A DNA stretch of 64,000 nucleotides. Origin: Blastococcus sp. LR1. Its GTDB lineage: Bacteria; Actinomycetota; Actinomycetes; Mycobacteriales; Geodermatophilaceae. The translations under genes and the position numbers were made by a program. Positions 9,575 to 17,355 of this stretch are shown here, piece by piece (position 1 is the first letter of the stretch; each line of letters opens with the position of its first letter). A model generated the notes under the pieces. That model did no database searches. It was not told the DNA's origin and saw only the letters and a list, made by a program, of their open reading frames with translations. The stretch covers positions 558,001-622,000 of the forward strand of contig NZ_JAIUJY010000002.1 of assembly GCF_020166105.1 (NCBI RefSeq), written 5' to 3'.

Positions 9575-10501
9575 GTGACCGTCCCTCCGGACGGCCGACC
9601 CGACGCCACCAGCGTCCTGCTCCCGGGGCCGTGGACCCATCGCGACATCTCGGCCAACGGCGTGCGCCTGCACGCGGCCGAGGCGGGCGAGGGTCCGCTG
9701 GTGCTGCTGCTGCACGGGTTCCCGCAGTTCTGGTGGACCTGGCGCTCGCAGCTGACCGCGCTGGCCGACGCCGGCTTCCGGGCCGTCGCGCCCGACCTGC
9801 GCGGTTACGGAGCCAGCGACAAGCCGCCCCGCGGCTACGACCTCCCGACCCTCTCGGCCGACGTCGCCGCGCTCGTACGGGCGCTCGGGGAGCGGGACGC
9901 GGTGGTGGTCGGCCACGACTGGGGCGGACTGCTGGGCTGGACGATGGCGGCCCTGCACCCGCGCGCCGTCCGCCGGCTGGTGGTGCTGTCGATGGCCCAC
10001 CCCCGGCTGCTGCGGGCGGGGATGACCGACAGGGCCCAGCGCCGGGCGTTCCGGCACGCCCTGACCTTCCAGGTGCCGCGGTTGCCCGAGCGCCGGCTGA
10101 CCCGGCTGGACGACGACCCGGTCGCCGACCTGATGCAGCGCTGGGCCGGCCCCGAGTGGACGCGGACGTCGGACTTCGCTTCGGCGGTGGACCGCTACCG
10201 GTCGGCGGCCCGCATCCCGCAGGCCGCCTACGGCGCGATGGAGTACTACCGCTGGGCCGGGCGGTCGCAGCTCCGACCCGACGGGCTGCGCTACGCCCGG
10301 CGCATGGCGGCGCCGATCACCGCCCCGACGCTCCAGCTGCACGGCACGCTGGACACCTGCGTGCTGCCCGCCACCGCGCGCGGCTCCGGCCGGTACGTGG
10401 CCGGCGCCTACGAGTACCGCGAGCTCGACGGCATCGGCCACTTCCCGCACGAGGAGGCCCCCGACACCGTCACCCGAGCCATCGTGGAGTGGGGCGCGTA
10501 G
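9575..10501 (+). CDS. Alpha/beta hydrolase, epoxide-hydrolase-like (EphE type)
   Basis: A 308-residue alpha/beta hydrolase. The oxyanion motif HGFP is at residues 47-50. The nucleophile elbow reads GHDWGG with Asp115, the acid that marks epoxide hydrolases and haloalkane dehalogenases rather than serine esterases. The catalytic His lies in GHFPHEEAP near the C-terminus, and DLRGYGASDKP is the usual conserved loop. A cap-domain tyrosine pair is plausible but not assigned. The GTG start is 4 bases after the holin-X gene stop, giving a two-gene operon. Position equals Rv3670 (ephE). It converges on marP across the repeat at 10531-10592. Confidence 0.85.
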   Translation: MTVPPDGRPDATSVLLPGPWTHRDISANGVRLHAAEAGEGPLVLLLHGFPQFWWTWRSQLTALADAGFRAVAPDLRGYGASDKPPRGYDLPTLSADVAALVRALGERDAVVVGHDWGGLLGWTMAALHPRAVRRLVVLSMAHPRLLRAGMTDRAQRRAFRHALTFQVPRLPERRLTRLDDDPVADLMQRWAGPEWTRTSDFASAVDRYRSAARIPQAAYGAMEYYRWAGRSQLRPDGLRYARRMAAPITAPTLQLHGTLDTCVLPATARGSGRYVAGAYEYRELDGIGHFPHEEAPDTVTRAIVEWGA

Positions 10502-10530
10502 CGAAGCGGAGCGGCCCTGCGCAACAGGAT

Positions 10531-10592
10531 GGAACGGCCCCGTCCAGAGGCTCGGCACGAGCTTGCGAGTGCTGAGAGGGACGGGGTCCTTT
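10531..10592. repeat. Dispersed palindromic element with conserved GAGCTTGCGA loop, copy 1
   Basis: Outer arms GGCCCCGTCC (10537-10546) and GGACGGGGTCC (10579-10589) pair apart from one unpaired base. Inner arms CTCGGCAC and GTGCTGAG pair with one G-U wobble and enclose GAGCTTGCGA. It lies between the convergent hydrolase and marP genes, reaching the marP stop codon, so here it can serve as a terminator. Copy 2 is at 17277-17340. Confidence 0.7.
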
Positions 10593-11773
10593 CATTCGCA
10601 GGGGCCGGTGTTGACCTCGGAGCGCGCGGCGCTGCCCTGGGTCGCCGCCTCGGTGACCTGCGGCCCGGTGAGCGCGTAGCCGGTCTGCGGGTCGTCGATC
10701 GCGGAGGCGAAGACGACCCCGAGCACGCTGCCGTCGGGGGCGAACAGCGGACCGCCGGAGTTCCCCGACCGCACCTGGCCGAACAGCGCGTAGACGTCAC
10801 GCACCACCGTCTGGCTGTTGCGGAAGTCCGGACCGCTGATCTCCCCGCGGTCGCGGACCCGCGCCGAGCCGACGTAGAGGGGGCCACCACCCGGGTAGCC
10901 CATGATGATCGCGTCGTCGCCGGTGTCCGCGGCGTTCGGCGTGAACTGCAGCGGCACCTGCGGCAGGCCGGGCACGGCGAGCACCGCGACGTCGACCTCC
11001 TCGTCGACGAAGACCGGGACCGCGTCGTACTCCTCGCCCTCGGCCACCACGACGGGGTCGGTGACGCCGGCCAGCACGTGCGCGTTGGTCATCACCCGCT
11101 CGGTGGCGTAGACGAAGCCGGAGCCGTCGATCTGCCGCGAGCAGGAGGGCGCGACGCCGCGGACCCGCACCACCGAGCCCTGGACCGACTGCACGACCTG
11201 GCTGCCCTCCAGCGCCGGGTCGGGCGCGGGCACCTCGCGGGCCTCGGTCGGGGTGAGCGGGTCGAGCACGTCGGGCAGCCCGCGGCGGTCGATGGCCTCG
11301 CGCAGGTTCTGGTAGACCCGGCGCACCCCCTCGGGCACGGCGACGTCCACGGCCTGGACCAGCGCGGACTGCCGCACCTGGCTGGCGACCTGCGGGAACG
11401 GGGAGCTGGCCAGGGGCGAGGCGACCATCCAGGCGACGAGCAGCACCGACGCCGACGAGACGACGGCCCCGGCCACCGAGTCGACCATCTTGGCCGGCTC
11501 CCAGGTGACCCGGGAACGCAGCGCCCGGCCGGCCGCCCCGGCCAGGATCTGGCCGAGCAGCGCACCGGCGAGGACCACCACCAGCGCGGCGAACACGCGC
11601 GTGACGCTGGAGCCGTCGATCCGGTCGGCGACCGGGCCGGAGAGCTGGGCCCCCAGGACCGCGCCACCCAGGAAGCCGAGGATCGACGTCGCCGAGACGA
11701 GCAGGCCCTGGCGGAAGCCGGAGAGCGCGAACAACAGCGCGAGGGCGATCAGGATGAGGTCGACGAGGGACAC
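10592..11773 (-). CDS. marP: MarP-type membrane-anchored periplasmic serine protease
   Basis: A 393-residue homologue of M. tuberculosis MarP (Rv3671c, 397 residues), which is needed for acid resistance and acts on cell-wall hydrolases. The N-terminal ~150 residues form four membrane segments of the CvpA/colicin-V family. The C-terminal trypsin-like domain has His232 in MTNAHVLAG, an Asp in DEEVDVAVLAV and Ser339 in SGNSGGPLF. Two cysteines (CSRQ region and the terminal GPCE) may form the redox-sensing disulfide known in MarP. GTG 11773 follows the cupredoxin gene by 5 bases; longer upstream frames overlap that gene. Last gene of the nth-tlpA-nudix-cupredoxin-marP operon. Confidence 0.92.
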   Translation of the reverse strand: MSLVDLILIALALLFALSGFRQGLLVSATSILGFLGGAVLGAQLSGPVADRIDGSSVTRVFAALVVVLAGALLGQILAGAAGRALRSRVTWEPAKMVDSVAGAVVSSASVLLVAWMVASPLASSPFPQVASQVRQSALVQAVDVAVPEGVRRVYQNLREAIDRRGLPDVLDPLTPTEAREVPAPDPALEGSQVVQSVQGSVVRVRGVAPSCSRQIDGSGFVYATERVMTNAHVLAGVTDPVVVAEGEEYDAVPVFVDEEVDVAVLAVPGLPQVPLQFTPNAADTGDDAIIMGYPGGGPLYVGSARVRDRGEISGPDFRNSQTVVRDVYALFGQVRSGNSGGPLFAPDGSVLGVVFASAIDDPQTGYALTGPQVTEAATQGSAARSEVNTGPCE

Positions 11774-11778
11774 GCCGG

Positions 11779-12222
11779 CTACTCGCTGACCGTCATCGTG
11801 CCCACCTGGCCCAGCTGGGTGTGGAACGTGCAGCTGAACGGATAGTCGCCCGGCGTCGTCACCTCGAACTCGATGGTGACCTCCTGGTTCCGGGGGCCGA
11901 GGACGTCGATCCCGGCGTCGATGGGCGCCGGCAGCTCGTCGTCGGTGAACTCCAGGTTGTGCGTCATCTGCTCGGCGACGTTGACCAGGGTGAGCCGGAC
12001 CGTGCCGGGGGCGACGGTGAAGGTGTCCGGGGTGAAGACGTAGTCGTCCTGGGTCTGGAGAGTGACCTCCTGGACGCCGTCGGCACCCACGGTCACCTCG
12101 CCCAGCCCCTCGGGGACCGGCGCCTGCTCCGGCTCGTCGCTCCCGCACCCGGTCAGCACGCCTGCGGCCAGCGCCGCGCCGATGCCGAGGGCGGCCGCCC
12201 TGCTTCCGATCCGCCGCATCAT
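11779..12222 (-). CDS. Cupredoxin-domain lipoprotein
   Basis: A 147-residue exported protein with a lipobox (LTGC, Cys26) and a single cupredoxin fold. The type-1 copper ligands are all present: His88 in MTHNLEF, Cys131 and His134 in SCTFHTQ, and Met143 in VGTMTV. The likely role is electron transfer or copper binding at the outer face of the membrane. ATG 12222 overlaps the stop of the upstream NUDIX gene (ATGA), and marP starts 5 bases downstream. I do not recall this gene in the corresponding mycobacterial cluster, so it appears to be an insertion into the operon. Confidence 0.85.
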   Translation of the reverse strand: MMRRIGSRAAALGIGAALAAGVLTGCGSDEPEQAPVPEGLGEVTVGADGVQEVTLQTQDDYVFTPDTFTVAPGTVRLTLVNVAEQMTHNLEFTDDELPAPIDAGIDVLGPRNQEVTIEFEVTTPGDYPFSCTFHTQLGQVGTMTVSE

Positions 12223-12980
12223 CGGGGCTGAACCGTACGCGCCGGCGCCCCGTCCGGCGCGGGATCGGCGACCGTCGGCGCGGCGGCGTCGTCAGCCGGG
12301 TCGTCGTCGCCGGAGCCCGGCAGGGTGGCGGGCCGGAGCGCCGAGTCCGGCAGCGGACGCACGTCGTCGTGGTTCCAGGGCAGGGCCAGGCCGGCCGCCT
12401 CGAGGATCGCGTCGAGCAGCCCGGCGGTGAAGCCCCAGACCTCCATGCCGGCCACGCAGAACGCCGGTCCTATGTAGCCCACGGAGTGGCGAAGCCGGTA
12501 CCGGTTCGCGGGGTCCACCAGGTCGGCGAGCGGCACGCGGGCGACGCGCGCGACCTCCGTGGGGTCACCGACGCCGACCTCGCGCGGGTCGTCCCACCAG
12601 CCGACCACCGGCACGACGAGGCGGTTCGACGGCGGGAGGAAGAGCTCCTGCAGGGTGGTCAGCACCCGCACGTCGGCCGGGTCGATACCGGCCTCCTCGT
12701 GGGCCTCGCGCAGCGCGGTCCCCACCGGGAAGTCGTCGTCGGGATCCACGCCGCCGCCGGGGAACGCCGGCTGGCCGGCGTGACTGCGCAGGTGCGCGGA
12801 CTTCTCGATCAGCAGGAGGTCGGGACCCGCCGGCCCCTCGCCGAACAGGATCAGGACGGCCGAGCGACGCGCGGTGGCGGTTGCCTGCGGCATCCGGTGC
12901 CGCAGCGGGAGGTCCGCGGCGGCGTCGACGAGCCGTCGCAGGTAGTCGGGGAGGTCCTGCTCGGCGACCTCGGCGCTCAC
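12219..12980 (-). CDS. CoA pyrophosphatase, NUDIX hydrolase
   Basis: A 253-residue NUDIX protein. The CoA-specific (UPF0035) motif LRSHAGQPAFPGG (residues 64-76) precedes the NUDIX box GGGVD...ALREAHEEAGI (about 75-99), matching CoA pyrophosphatases that cleave coenzyme A or oxidised CoA to 3',5'-ADP and phosphopantetheine. The last ~40 residues are an Asp/Ala/Pro-rich tail outside the fold. GTG 12980 overlaps the tlpA stop (GTGA), and its own stop overlaps the cupredoxin ATG. Positional homologue of Rv3672c. Confidence 0.9.
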   Translation of the reverse strand: MSAEVAEQDLPDYLRRLVDAAADLPLRHRMPQATATARRSAVLILFGEGPAGPDLLLIEKSAHLRSHAGQPAFPGGGVDPDDDFPVGTALREAHEEAGIDPADVRVLTTLQELFLPPSNRLVVPVVGWWDDPREVGVGDPTEVARVARVPLADLVDPANRYRLRHSVGYIGPAFCVAGMEVWGFTAGLLDAILEAAGLALPWNHDDVRPLPDSALRPATLPGSGDDDPADDAAAPTVADPAPDGAPARTVQPR

Positions 12981-13561
12981 AGCTGCACTCCCAGGTGCTC
13001 GGCCACCAGTCCGCGGAGCTCGTCCACGGACTCCACCGGCCCCGCCTCGGTGTGCACCAGCGCCCCGTCGGCGTCGACGAAATAGGTGTACGGGAGGACG
13101 TTCACGCCCAGTTCGGCCATCAGCCTCCCCTTTCCGTCGAACGCGCTCGGAAAGGTGACGCCGGCGTCCTGCGCGAAGGATTCGCCCTGCGGCAGCCCGT
13201 CCTTGCTGATCACGCCCACGAGACGCACCTGGTTCCCGGCGACCTCCGAGAACTCCTGGAGGATCGGCATCTCCTCCCGGCACGGGGGGCACCAGCTCCC
13301 CCACAGGTTGACCACCATGGGCACACCCGGGGCCTGAGCGAGGTCCAGGGACCCGCCACCGGGGCAGTCCAGGGACAACGCCGGCAGCCGCTCGGCGCCG
13401 CTCGCCTCGACCCCGGCCTGCTCCGGACAGGCGGTGAGGCTGGACGCCTGGGACTCCGGCGGTGCGCCGTCGTCGGGTCCGTCGGCCTCGGCGGTGCAGC
13501 CGGCCGACAGCAGGGCGACCGCGATCAGGCCGGGCAGGGCACCGCGCATCACACCGCGCAT
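12977..13561 (-). CDS. TlpA/ResA-like thioredoxin lipoprotein
   Basis: A 194-residue exported thiol-disulfide oxidoreductase. A lipobox (LSAGC, Cys22) indicates membrane anchoring outside the cell. The thioredoxin motif is WCPPC (Cys91/Cys94) within NLWGSWCPPCREEMPIL, and the cis-proline loop appears as VNVLPYTYFVD. It probably reduces or isomerises disulfides in exported proteins, perhaps for cytochrome or copper-site assembly given the cupredoxin downstream. ATG 13561 shares one base with the nth stop; a second ATG is at 13549. Corresponds to Rv3673c. Confidence 0.88.
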   Translation of the reverse strand: MRGVMRGALPGLIAVALLSAGCTAEADGPDDGAPPESQASSLTACPEQAGVEASGAERLPALSLDCPGGGSLDLAQAPGVPMVVNLWGSWCPPCREEMPILQEFSEVAGNQVRLVGVISKDGLPQGESFAQDAGVTFPSAFDGKGRLMAELGVNVLPYTYFVDADGALVHTEAGPVESVDELRGLVAEHLGVQL

Positions 13562-14361
13562 CACTCGGTGTCCGAGGCGGCCGGGGTCTTCACGAGCTTT
13601 CCCGCGATCTCCGGGTCGACCGGGCCGATGCCGAACGACGGGCACCACTGCGCCAGGCCGCAGGCGCCGCAGGCCGCGCGCTTGGCGTGGCAGACCCGCC
13701 GCCCGTGGAAGATCACCCGGTGGCTGAACTCGGTCCACTCCTTCTTCGGGAGCAGCTCCGCGATCTCCGCCTCGACCTTGACCGGGTCCTCCTCCGCGGT
13801 CCAGCCGAACCGGCGGACCAGCCGCCCGAAGTGCGTGTCGACGGTCAGGCCGGGAACGCCGAAGGCATTGCCCAGGACGACGTTGGCGGTCTTGCGCCCC
13901 ACGCCGGGCAGCGTCACGAGGTCCTTCATGCGGGCGGGCACCTCGCCGTCGAAGCGCTCCACCAGCGCCTGGGCGAGACCGAGGGCGGAGTTCGCCTTGG
14001 CCCGGAAGAACCCGGTCGGCTTGAGGATCTCCTCCAGCTCCGCCCGGTCGGCGGCGGCCAGCGCGACCGCGTCGGGATAGCGCGCGAAGAGGACCGGCGT
14101 CACCTTGTTGACCGTCTTGTCCGTCGTCTGCGCCGACAGCATGGTGGCGACGAGCAGCTCGAAGGCGGTGGTGAAGTCGAGCTCGCAGTGCGCGTCGGGA
14201 TGGATGACGGCGAGCTCGCGGGCCATCCGTCGTGCGCGCCGCGTCCGGGACAGCGCCGTCTCCTCCGGGTCGAACGGCGAGGCCCCGGTCAGGGCGGCGC
14301 GGGTCGGACGACGGGCCTTGGCCGGGCGCGCGTAGGCCGGGGAGGACGCGGGTGCTGACAC
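13561..14361 (-). CDS. nth: Endonuclease III
   Basis: DNA glycosylase/AP lyase of base-excision repair that removes oxidised pyrimidines. The helix-hairpin-helix [13 protein letters not shown] (about residues 150-162) contains the catalytic lysine, and [11 protein letters not shown] carries the catalytic aspartate. The C-terminal [4Fe-4S] loop is complete, with four cysteines spaced C-x6-C-x2-C-x5-C. At 266 residues it has an N-terminal extension of about 40 residues relative to E. coli Nth. GTG 14361 is used; a later GTG or ATG could remove part of the extension. First gene of the five-gene operon. Corresponds to Rv3674c. Confidence 0.94.
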   Translation of the reverse strand: MSAPASSPAYARPAKARRPTRAALTGASPFDPEETALSRTRRARRMARELAVIHPDAHCELDFTTAFELLVATMLSAQTTDKTVNKVTPVLFARYPDAVALAAADRAELEEILKPTGFFRAKANSALGLAQALVERFDGEVPARMKDLVTLPGVGRKTANVVLGNAFGVPGLTVDTHFGRLVRRFGWTAEEDPVKVEAEIAELLPKKEWTEFSHRVIFHGRRVCHAKRAACGACGLAQWCPSFGIGPVDPEIAGKLVKTPAASDTE

Positions 14362-14463
14362 GCGGTCGAGCGTAGGCGGCCCTGCCGACGGTCTCCTGCC
14401 GTGCCATGATCGACGGCGGACCGCTTCCCCCCGGACCGACGCCGCCGCAGTAGGAGGACTTCG

Positions 14464-14700
14464 ATGGTCGCCCTCAGCGTCATCCTCTTCCCGCCGCTGC
14501 TGATCGCCTTCCTGCTGGTGATGGAGCGCGTCGAGGAGCCCCTCCGCCGCCCGGCCGGCCCGCGCGAGGTCAACGAGTTCCTCAGCACCGCGACCCCCGG
14601 CGAGGTCGACACGCTCGCCCAGTCGGGAATCCGGCGGGCGCTGTTCCGCTGGCGCCGCCGTCGGCGCAACCGCGGCAGCGACAATCCGCCGCTGGTCTGA
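14464..14700 (+). CDS. Small single-pass membrane protein
   Basis: A 78-residue protein with one N-terminal membrane helix ([19 protein letters not shown]), an acidic-basic stretch and an Arg-rich region ([15 protein letters not shown]). A clear Shine-Dalgarno (GTAGGAGG, about 8 bases upstream) supports the start. It sits between nth and crp exactly where M. tuberculosis has Rv3675, also a small membrane protein of unknown role. Function unknown. Confidence 0.75.
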   Translation: MVALSVILFPPLLIAFLLVMERVEEPLRRPAGPREVNEFLSTATPGEVDTLAQSGIRRALFRWRRRRRNRGSDNPPLV

Positions 14701-14797
14701 CGAAGGACCTCCCTGCCCCCACCGCTCGCACGCTCACGAGGGCCCCTGCGGGAAGGCCGCTCTCGCCCCATCGGGGTATGTGCGAAGGCACCTAACG

Positions 14798-14825
14798 GGT
14801 GACCGAGTGCACAGCCGCCTAGACT
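14798..14825 (+). promoter_or_regulatory. Candidate crp promoter with embedded Crp-like site
   Basis: The 16-mer at 14798-14813 (GGTGA-N6-GCACA) matches 8 of 10 defined positions of the Crp/GlxR consensus TGTGA-N6-TCACA. TAGACT at 14820-14825 is a possible -10. The site would cover the -35 region, consistent with negative autoregulation by Crp. Confidence 0.4.
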
Positions 14826-14880
14826 CGCTTGCGGACATGGGCATCCCCGTGGCCGCAGACAGTGTGTGAGAGGACGTGCA

Positions 14881-15555
14881 GTGGACGAGGTGCTGGCTCA
14901 GTCGGGGCTCTTCCAGGGGCTCTCCGAGGACGCGGTGGACCCCGTCATCAGCCGTCTCGAGACGCAGACCCTCCCCCGCGGACGGGTCGTCTTCAACGAG
15001 GGCGAGCCCGGCGACAGCCTCTACATCGTCATGACCGGGAAGATCAAGCTTTCCCGCCGGTCCCCTGACGGCCGGGAGAACGTGCTCGCGGTCATGGGTC
15101 CGTCGGACCAGTTCGGCGAGCTCTCGGTCTTCGACCCCGGCCCGCGCACGGCGACGGCGACCGCCGTCACCGACGTGAAGCTGGCCCGGATGCCGCAGAG
15201 CGTGCTGCTCCCGTGGATCGAGGCGCACCCGGAGATCGGCGAGCAGCTGCTCCGCGTGCTGGCCCGCCGCCTGCGTCGCACCAACGACTCGGTCGCCGAC
15301 CTCATCTTCACCGACGTGCCGGGCCGCGTGGCCAAGGCGCTGCTGCAGATGGCCGACCGCTTCGGCAGCCGCGACAACGACGGCCTGCGCGTGAAGCACG
15401 ACCTCACGCAGGAGGAGCTCGCCCAGCTGGTCGGCGCCTCCCGCGAGACGGTGAACAAGGCGCTCGCCGACTTCGTGCACCGCGGCTGGATCCAGCTGCA
15501 GGGCAAGTCCGTCGTCGTCCTCGACGAGGAGCGCCTGCGCCGCCGCGCACGCTGA
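14881..15555 (+). CDS. crp: cAMP-receptor-type global regulator (Crp/GlxR)
   Basis: A 224-residue CRP/FNR-family regulator, the same length as M. tuberculosis Rv3676. The cyclic-nucleotide domain contains [17 protein letters not shown] and [18 protein letters not shown], which carries the Glu and Arg that contact cAMP phosphate. The interdomain helix is [15 protein letters not shown] and the HTH reads [20 protein letters not shown]. Controls carbon, respiration and growth genes in relatives, probably including itself. GTG 14881 was chosen over 14866 because it gives the family N-terminus ([14 protein letters not shown]) and has AGAGGAC upstream. A strong hairpin follows at 15568-15603. Confidence 0.95.
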   Translation: MDEVLAQSGLFQGLSEDAVDPVISRLETQTLPRGRVVFNEGEPGDSLYIVMTGKIKLSRRSPDGRENVLAVMGPSDQFGELSVFDPGPRTATATAVTDVKLARMPQSVLLPWIEAHPEIGEQLLRVLARRLRRTNDSVADLIFTDVPGRVAKALLQMADRFGSRDNDGLRVKHDLTQEELAQLVGASRETVNKALADFVHRGWIQLQGKSVVVLDEERLRRRAR

Positions 15556-15567
15556 CCTGACGAACGA

Positions 15568-15603
15568 CGAGAGGCCCCGCACCGGTTGGTGCGGGGCCTC
15601 TCG
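15568..15603. terminator. Bidirectional terminator between crp and the NUDIX operon
   Basis: A perfect 16-bp stem (15568-15583 with 15588-15603) and a GGTT loop lie 13 bases after the crp stop. The convergent NUDIX operon ends 160 bases further on. The rest of the 15604-15764 gap shows no gene. Confidence 0.75.
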
Positions 15604-15764
15604 CGCGTCAGGGGGTCGACGTCTAGCCCTCGCGGCCGCCTTGTGGTGCTGACTGCCGCCCCGCAGCGCGGCACCGAAGCCCATACCGCGGCCGCGGCCC
15701 CGGCCGACGGCAACGGCTCAGCGGCGGCCGGGAACGGCACTCGGCCGCGGTGTGATCCGGAGGA

Positions 15765-16577
15765 TCACGAAGGAAGCGGCATCACCAGGCGGATGCGGGT
15801 GCCGTCGGGCAGCACCGCCCACCGGCCGTCGGCGTTCTCCTCGAAGCGCGGGCTGATCGGCTCCAGCGGCTCCGGCGGCGATCCGGCCAGCGCCTCCCCC
15901 ACGGTCCCGAACGGCTGCAGCTGGCTCAGCGTGTGCGAGGTCGGCGGCAGCATCGGCCGGGTGCCCGCCGTCATCTCGGCGAGCGCGGTGGACGGCGTCA
16001 GCCAGTCCGCCTCGTCCGCCTCGCCGGAGACGTCGCGCGCCTCCTGGCCGACCGGCAGCGCCGCGGCGAAGAACTTGGTGTCGTAGCGGCGGGGCTCGAC
16101 CGGCGGGGTGATCCAGTGCGCGAACGGCCGGAGCAGATCCGACCGCAGCACCAGGCCGCGACCGGCCAGCAGCTCGGCCAGCGACAGCTCGCGGGAGAGC
16201 AGTGCCTGCCGCTGCGCCTCCCAGTCGTTCCCCGAGACGTCCGGCACGACCGAGCCGTCGGGCAGCCCGGCCAGCAGGACGCCGGCCTCCTCGAAGGTCT
16301 CCCGGACCGCGGCGCAGACCAGTTCCCGGGCGGTGCGCTCGTCGCACCCGAAGGCGCTCGCCCAGTCCGCGGGCGAGGGCCCGGCCCAGCCGATCTCGGT
16401 GTCACCGTCCCGCGGATCGACGCCGCCGCCCGGGTACGCGGTCATCCCGCCGGCGAAGGGCATGCCCTTGGTGCGGCGCAGCAGGTAGACCTCGAGCCCG
16501 GGCTCGCCGTCGCGCAGCAGCAGCACGGTGGCCGCCTGCTTCGCCTCGGCCGGCGCGCCGCCCGCGGGGTCGGTCAC
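15765..16577 (-). CDS. NUDIX hydrolase, long-insert type
   Basis: A 270-residue NUDIX-fold protein of the group with a ~25-residue insertion inside the box: PGGGVDP at about 49-55, then AAVRETFEEAGVLL near 89-102. Similar mammalian and actinobacterial proteins (NUDT7/19-like) act on CoA derivatives; substrate here is not assignable. GTG 16577 overlaps the RidA stop (GTGA), making it the last gene of a three-gene operon. In the mycobacterial cluster the equivalent slot (Rv3677c) is, as I recall, a metallo-beta-lactamase-fold hydrolase, so this slot differs. Confidence 0.82.
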   Translation of the reverse strand: MTDPAGGAPAEAKQAATVLLLRDGEPGLEVYLLRRTKGMPFAGGMTAYPGGGVDPRDGDTEIGWAGPSPADWASAFGCDERTARELVCAAVRETFEEAGVLLAGLPDGSVVPDVSGNDWEAQRQALLSRELSLAELLAGRGLVLRSDLLRPFAHWITPPVEPRRYDTKFFAAALPVGQEARDVSGEADEADWLTPSTALAEMTAGTRPMLPPTSHTLSQLQPFGTVGEALAGSPPEPLEPISPRFEENADGRWAVLPDGTRIRLVMPLPS

Positions 16578-17053
16578 CGGAGTTCGACGGTGAGCTCGAC
16601 CTCGACCGGGGCACCGAGCGGCAGCTCCGCAACGCCGACGGCGCTGCGGGCGTGCTGGCCCGCCTCGCCGAAGATCCGGCCGAGCAGCTCGCTGGCGCCG
16701 TTGACCACCCGCGGCTGGCCGGTGAAGCCCTCGGCGCTGGCCACGTAGCCGACCACGCGGACGACCCGGGCGACCGAGTCGAGCCCGACGAGCTCGTCGA
16801 TCGCGGCCAGCGCGTTGAGGGCGCACAGCTTGGCGTCCGCAGCAGCGGCCTCGACGTCGACCGAGCCGCCGACCTTGCCGGTGCGGCGCAGGCCGCCGTC
16901 GACGAAGGGCAGCTGCCCGGAGGTGAAGACCAGCGAGCCGGTGCGGACCGCGGGCACGTAGGCGGCGACCGGCGCGGCGACGGCGGGGAGCCGGATGCCC
17001 AGCTCGACCAGCCGGGCGTGCCAGCTCGGGGCCGCAGCCGCGGGGGTCGTCAT
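16574..17053 (-). CDS. RidA/YjgF family enamine/imine deaminase
   Basis: A 159-residue RidA-superfamily protein. Recognisable segments are VFTSGQLPFVDGG, the central acid-rich helix AKLCALNALAAIDELVGLDSV, and a C-terminal VGVAELPLGAPVEVELTVEL. Family members hydrolyse reactive 2-aminoacrylate and other enamines, usually through a conserved Arg near the C-terminus. Here the 'ARSAVGVAELP' region places Arg at the expected position, so activity is plausible. ATG 17053 overlaps the DUF4177 stop. Corresponds to Rv3678c. Confidence 0.85.
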   Translation of the reverse strand: MTTPAAAAPSWHARLVELGIRLPAVAAPVAAYVPAVRTGSLVFTSGQLPFVDGGLRRTGKVGGSVDVEAAAADAKLCALNALAAIDELVGLDSVARVVRVVGYVASAEGFTGQPRVVNGASELLGRIFGEAGQHARSAVGVAELPLGAPVEVELTVELR

Positions 17054-17220
17054 GCCGGGCGCTTGAGGTACGCCACCAGCTGATCGGCGCCGGACGGGCC
17101 AGGGAGAACTGTCACCAGCTCCCACCCGTCGACACCCCAGGAATCGAGGATGGCCTTGGTGTTGTGGACGAGCAGCGGGATGGTCGCGTACTCCCACTTC
17201 TGGCGTGCGGTGTCGCTCAT
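17050..17220 (-). CDS. DUF4177 small protein
   Basis: A 56-residue protein with the DUF4177 pattern: WEYATIPLLVHNTKAILDSW, then GVDGWELVTVLPG and a final VAYLKRP. No function is established for the family. It is first in the DUF4177-RidA-NUDIX operon, with the stop overlapping the next ATG, and divergent from the ArsA pair, as Rv3678A is in mycobacteria. The longer frame upstream overlaps the divergent genes and was rejected. Confidence 0.8.
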   Translation of the reverse strand: MSDTARQKWEYATIPLLVHNTKAILDSWGVDGWELVTVLPGPSGADQLVAYLKRPA

Positions 17221-17276
17221 GGGCGCGACGCTACTGCAGCAGGTGACCTGACCGGGCGGCCCGCTGGTGAGGTGCT

Positions 17277-17340
17277 GGAACGGCCCTCCTGCAGGGCCCC
17301 GGCGTGAGCTTGCGAACGCTGGGGGGCAGGAGGGTCCTTC
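17277..17340. repeat. Dispersed palindromic element with conserved GAGCTTGCGA loop, copy 2
   Basis: Outer arms GGCCCTCCTGC (17282-17292) and GCAGGAGGGTCC (17326-17337) pair, again with one unpaired base. Inner arms CCCCGGCGT and ACGCTGGGG pair around GAGCTTGCGA. Compared with copy 1 (10531-10592) the flanks and loop are conserved while the arms change together. It lies between divergent operons, directly upstream of the first ArsA gene, so it is not a simple terminator here. Confidence 0.7.
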
Positions 17341-17355
17341 GACTTCTACGCTGGC

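Noticed and set aside
16589-17030. RidA and DUF4177 as part of an arginine or purine operon
   Set aside because: The neighbours are a NUDIX hydrolase and the ArsA pair, which is the usual actinobacterial context without pathway genes.
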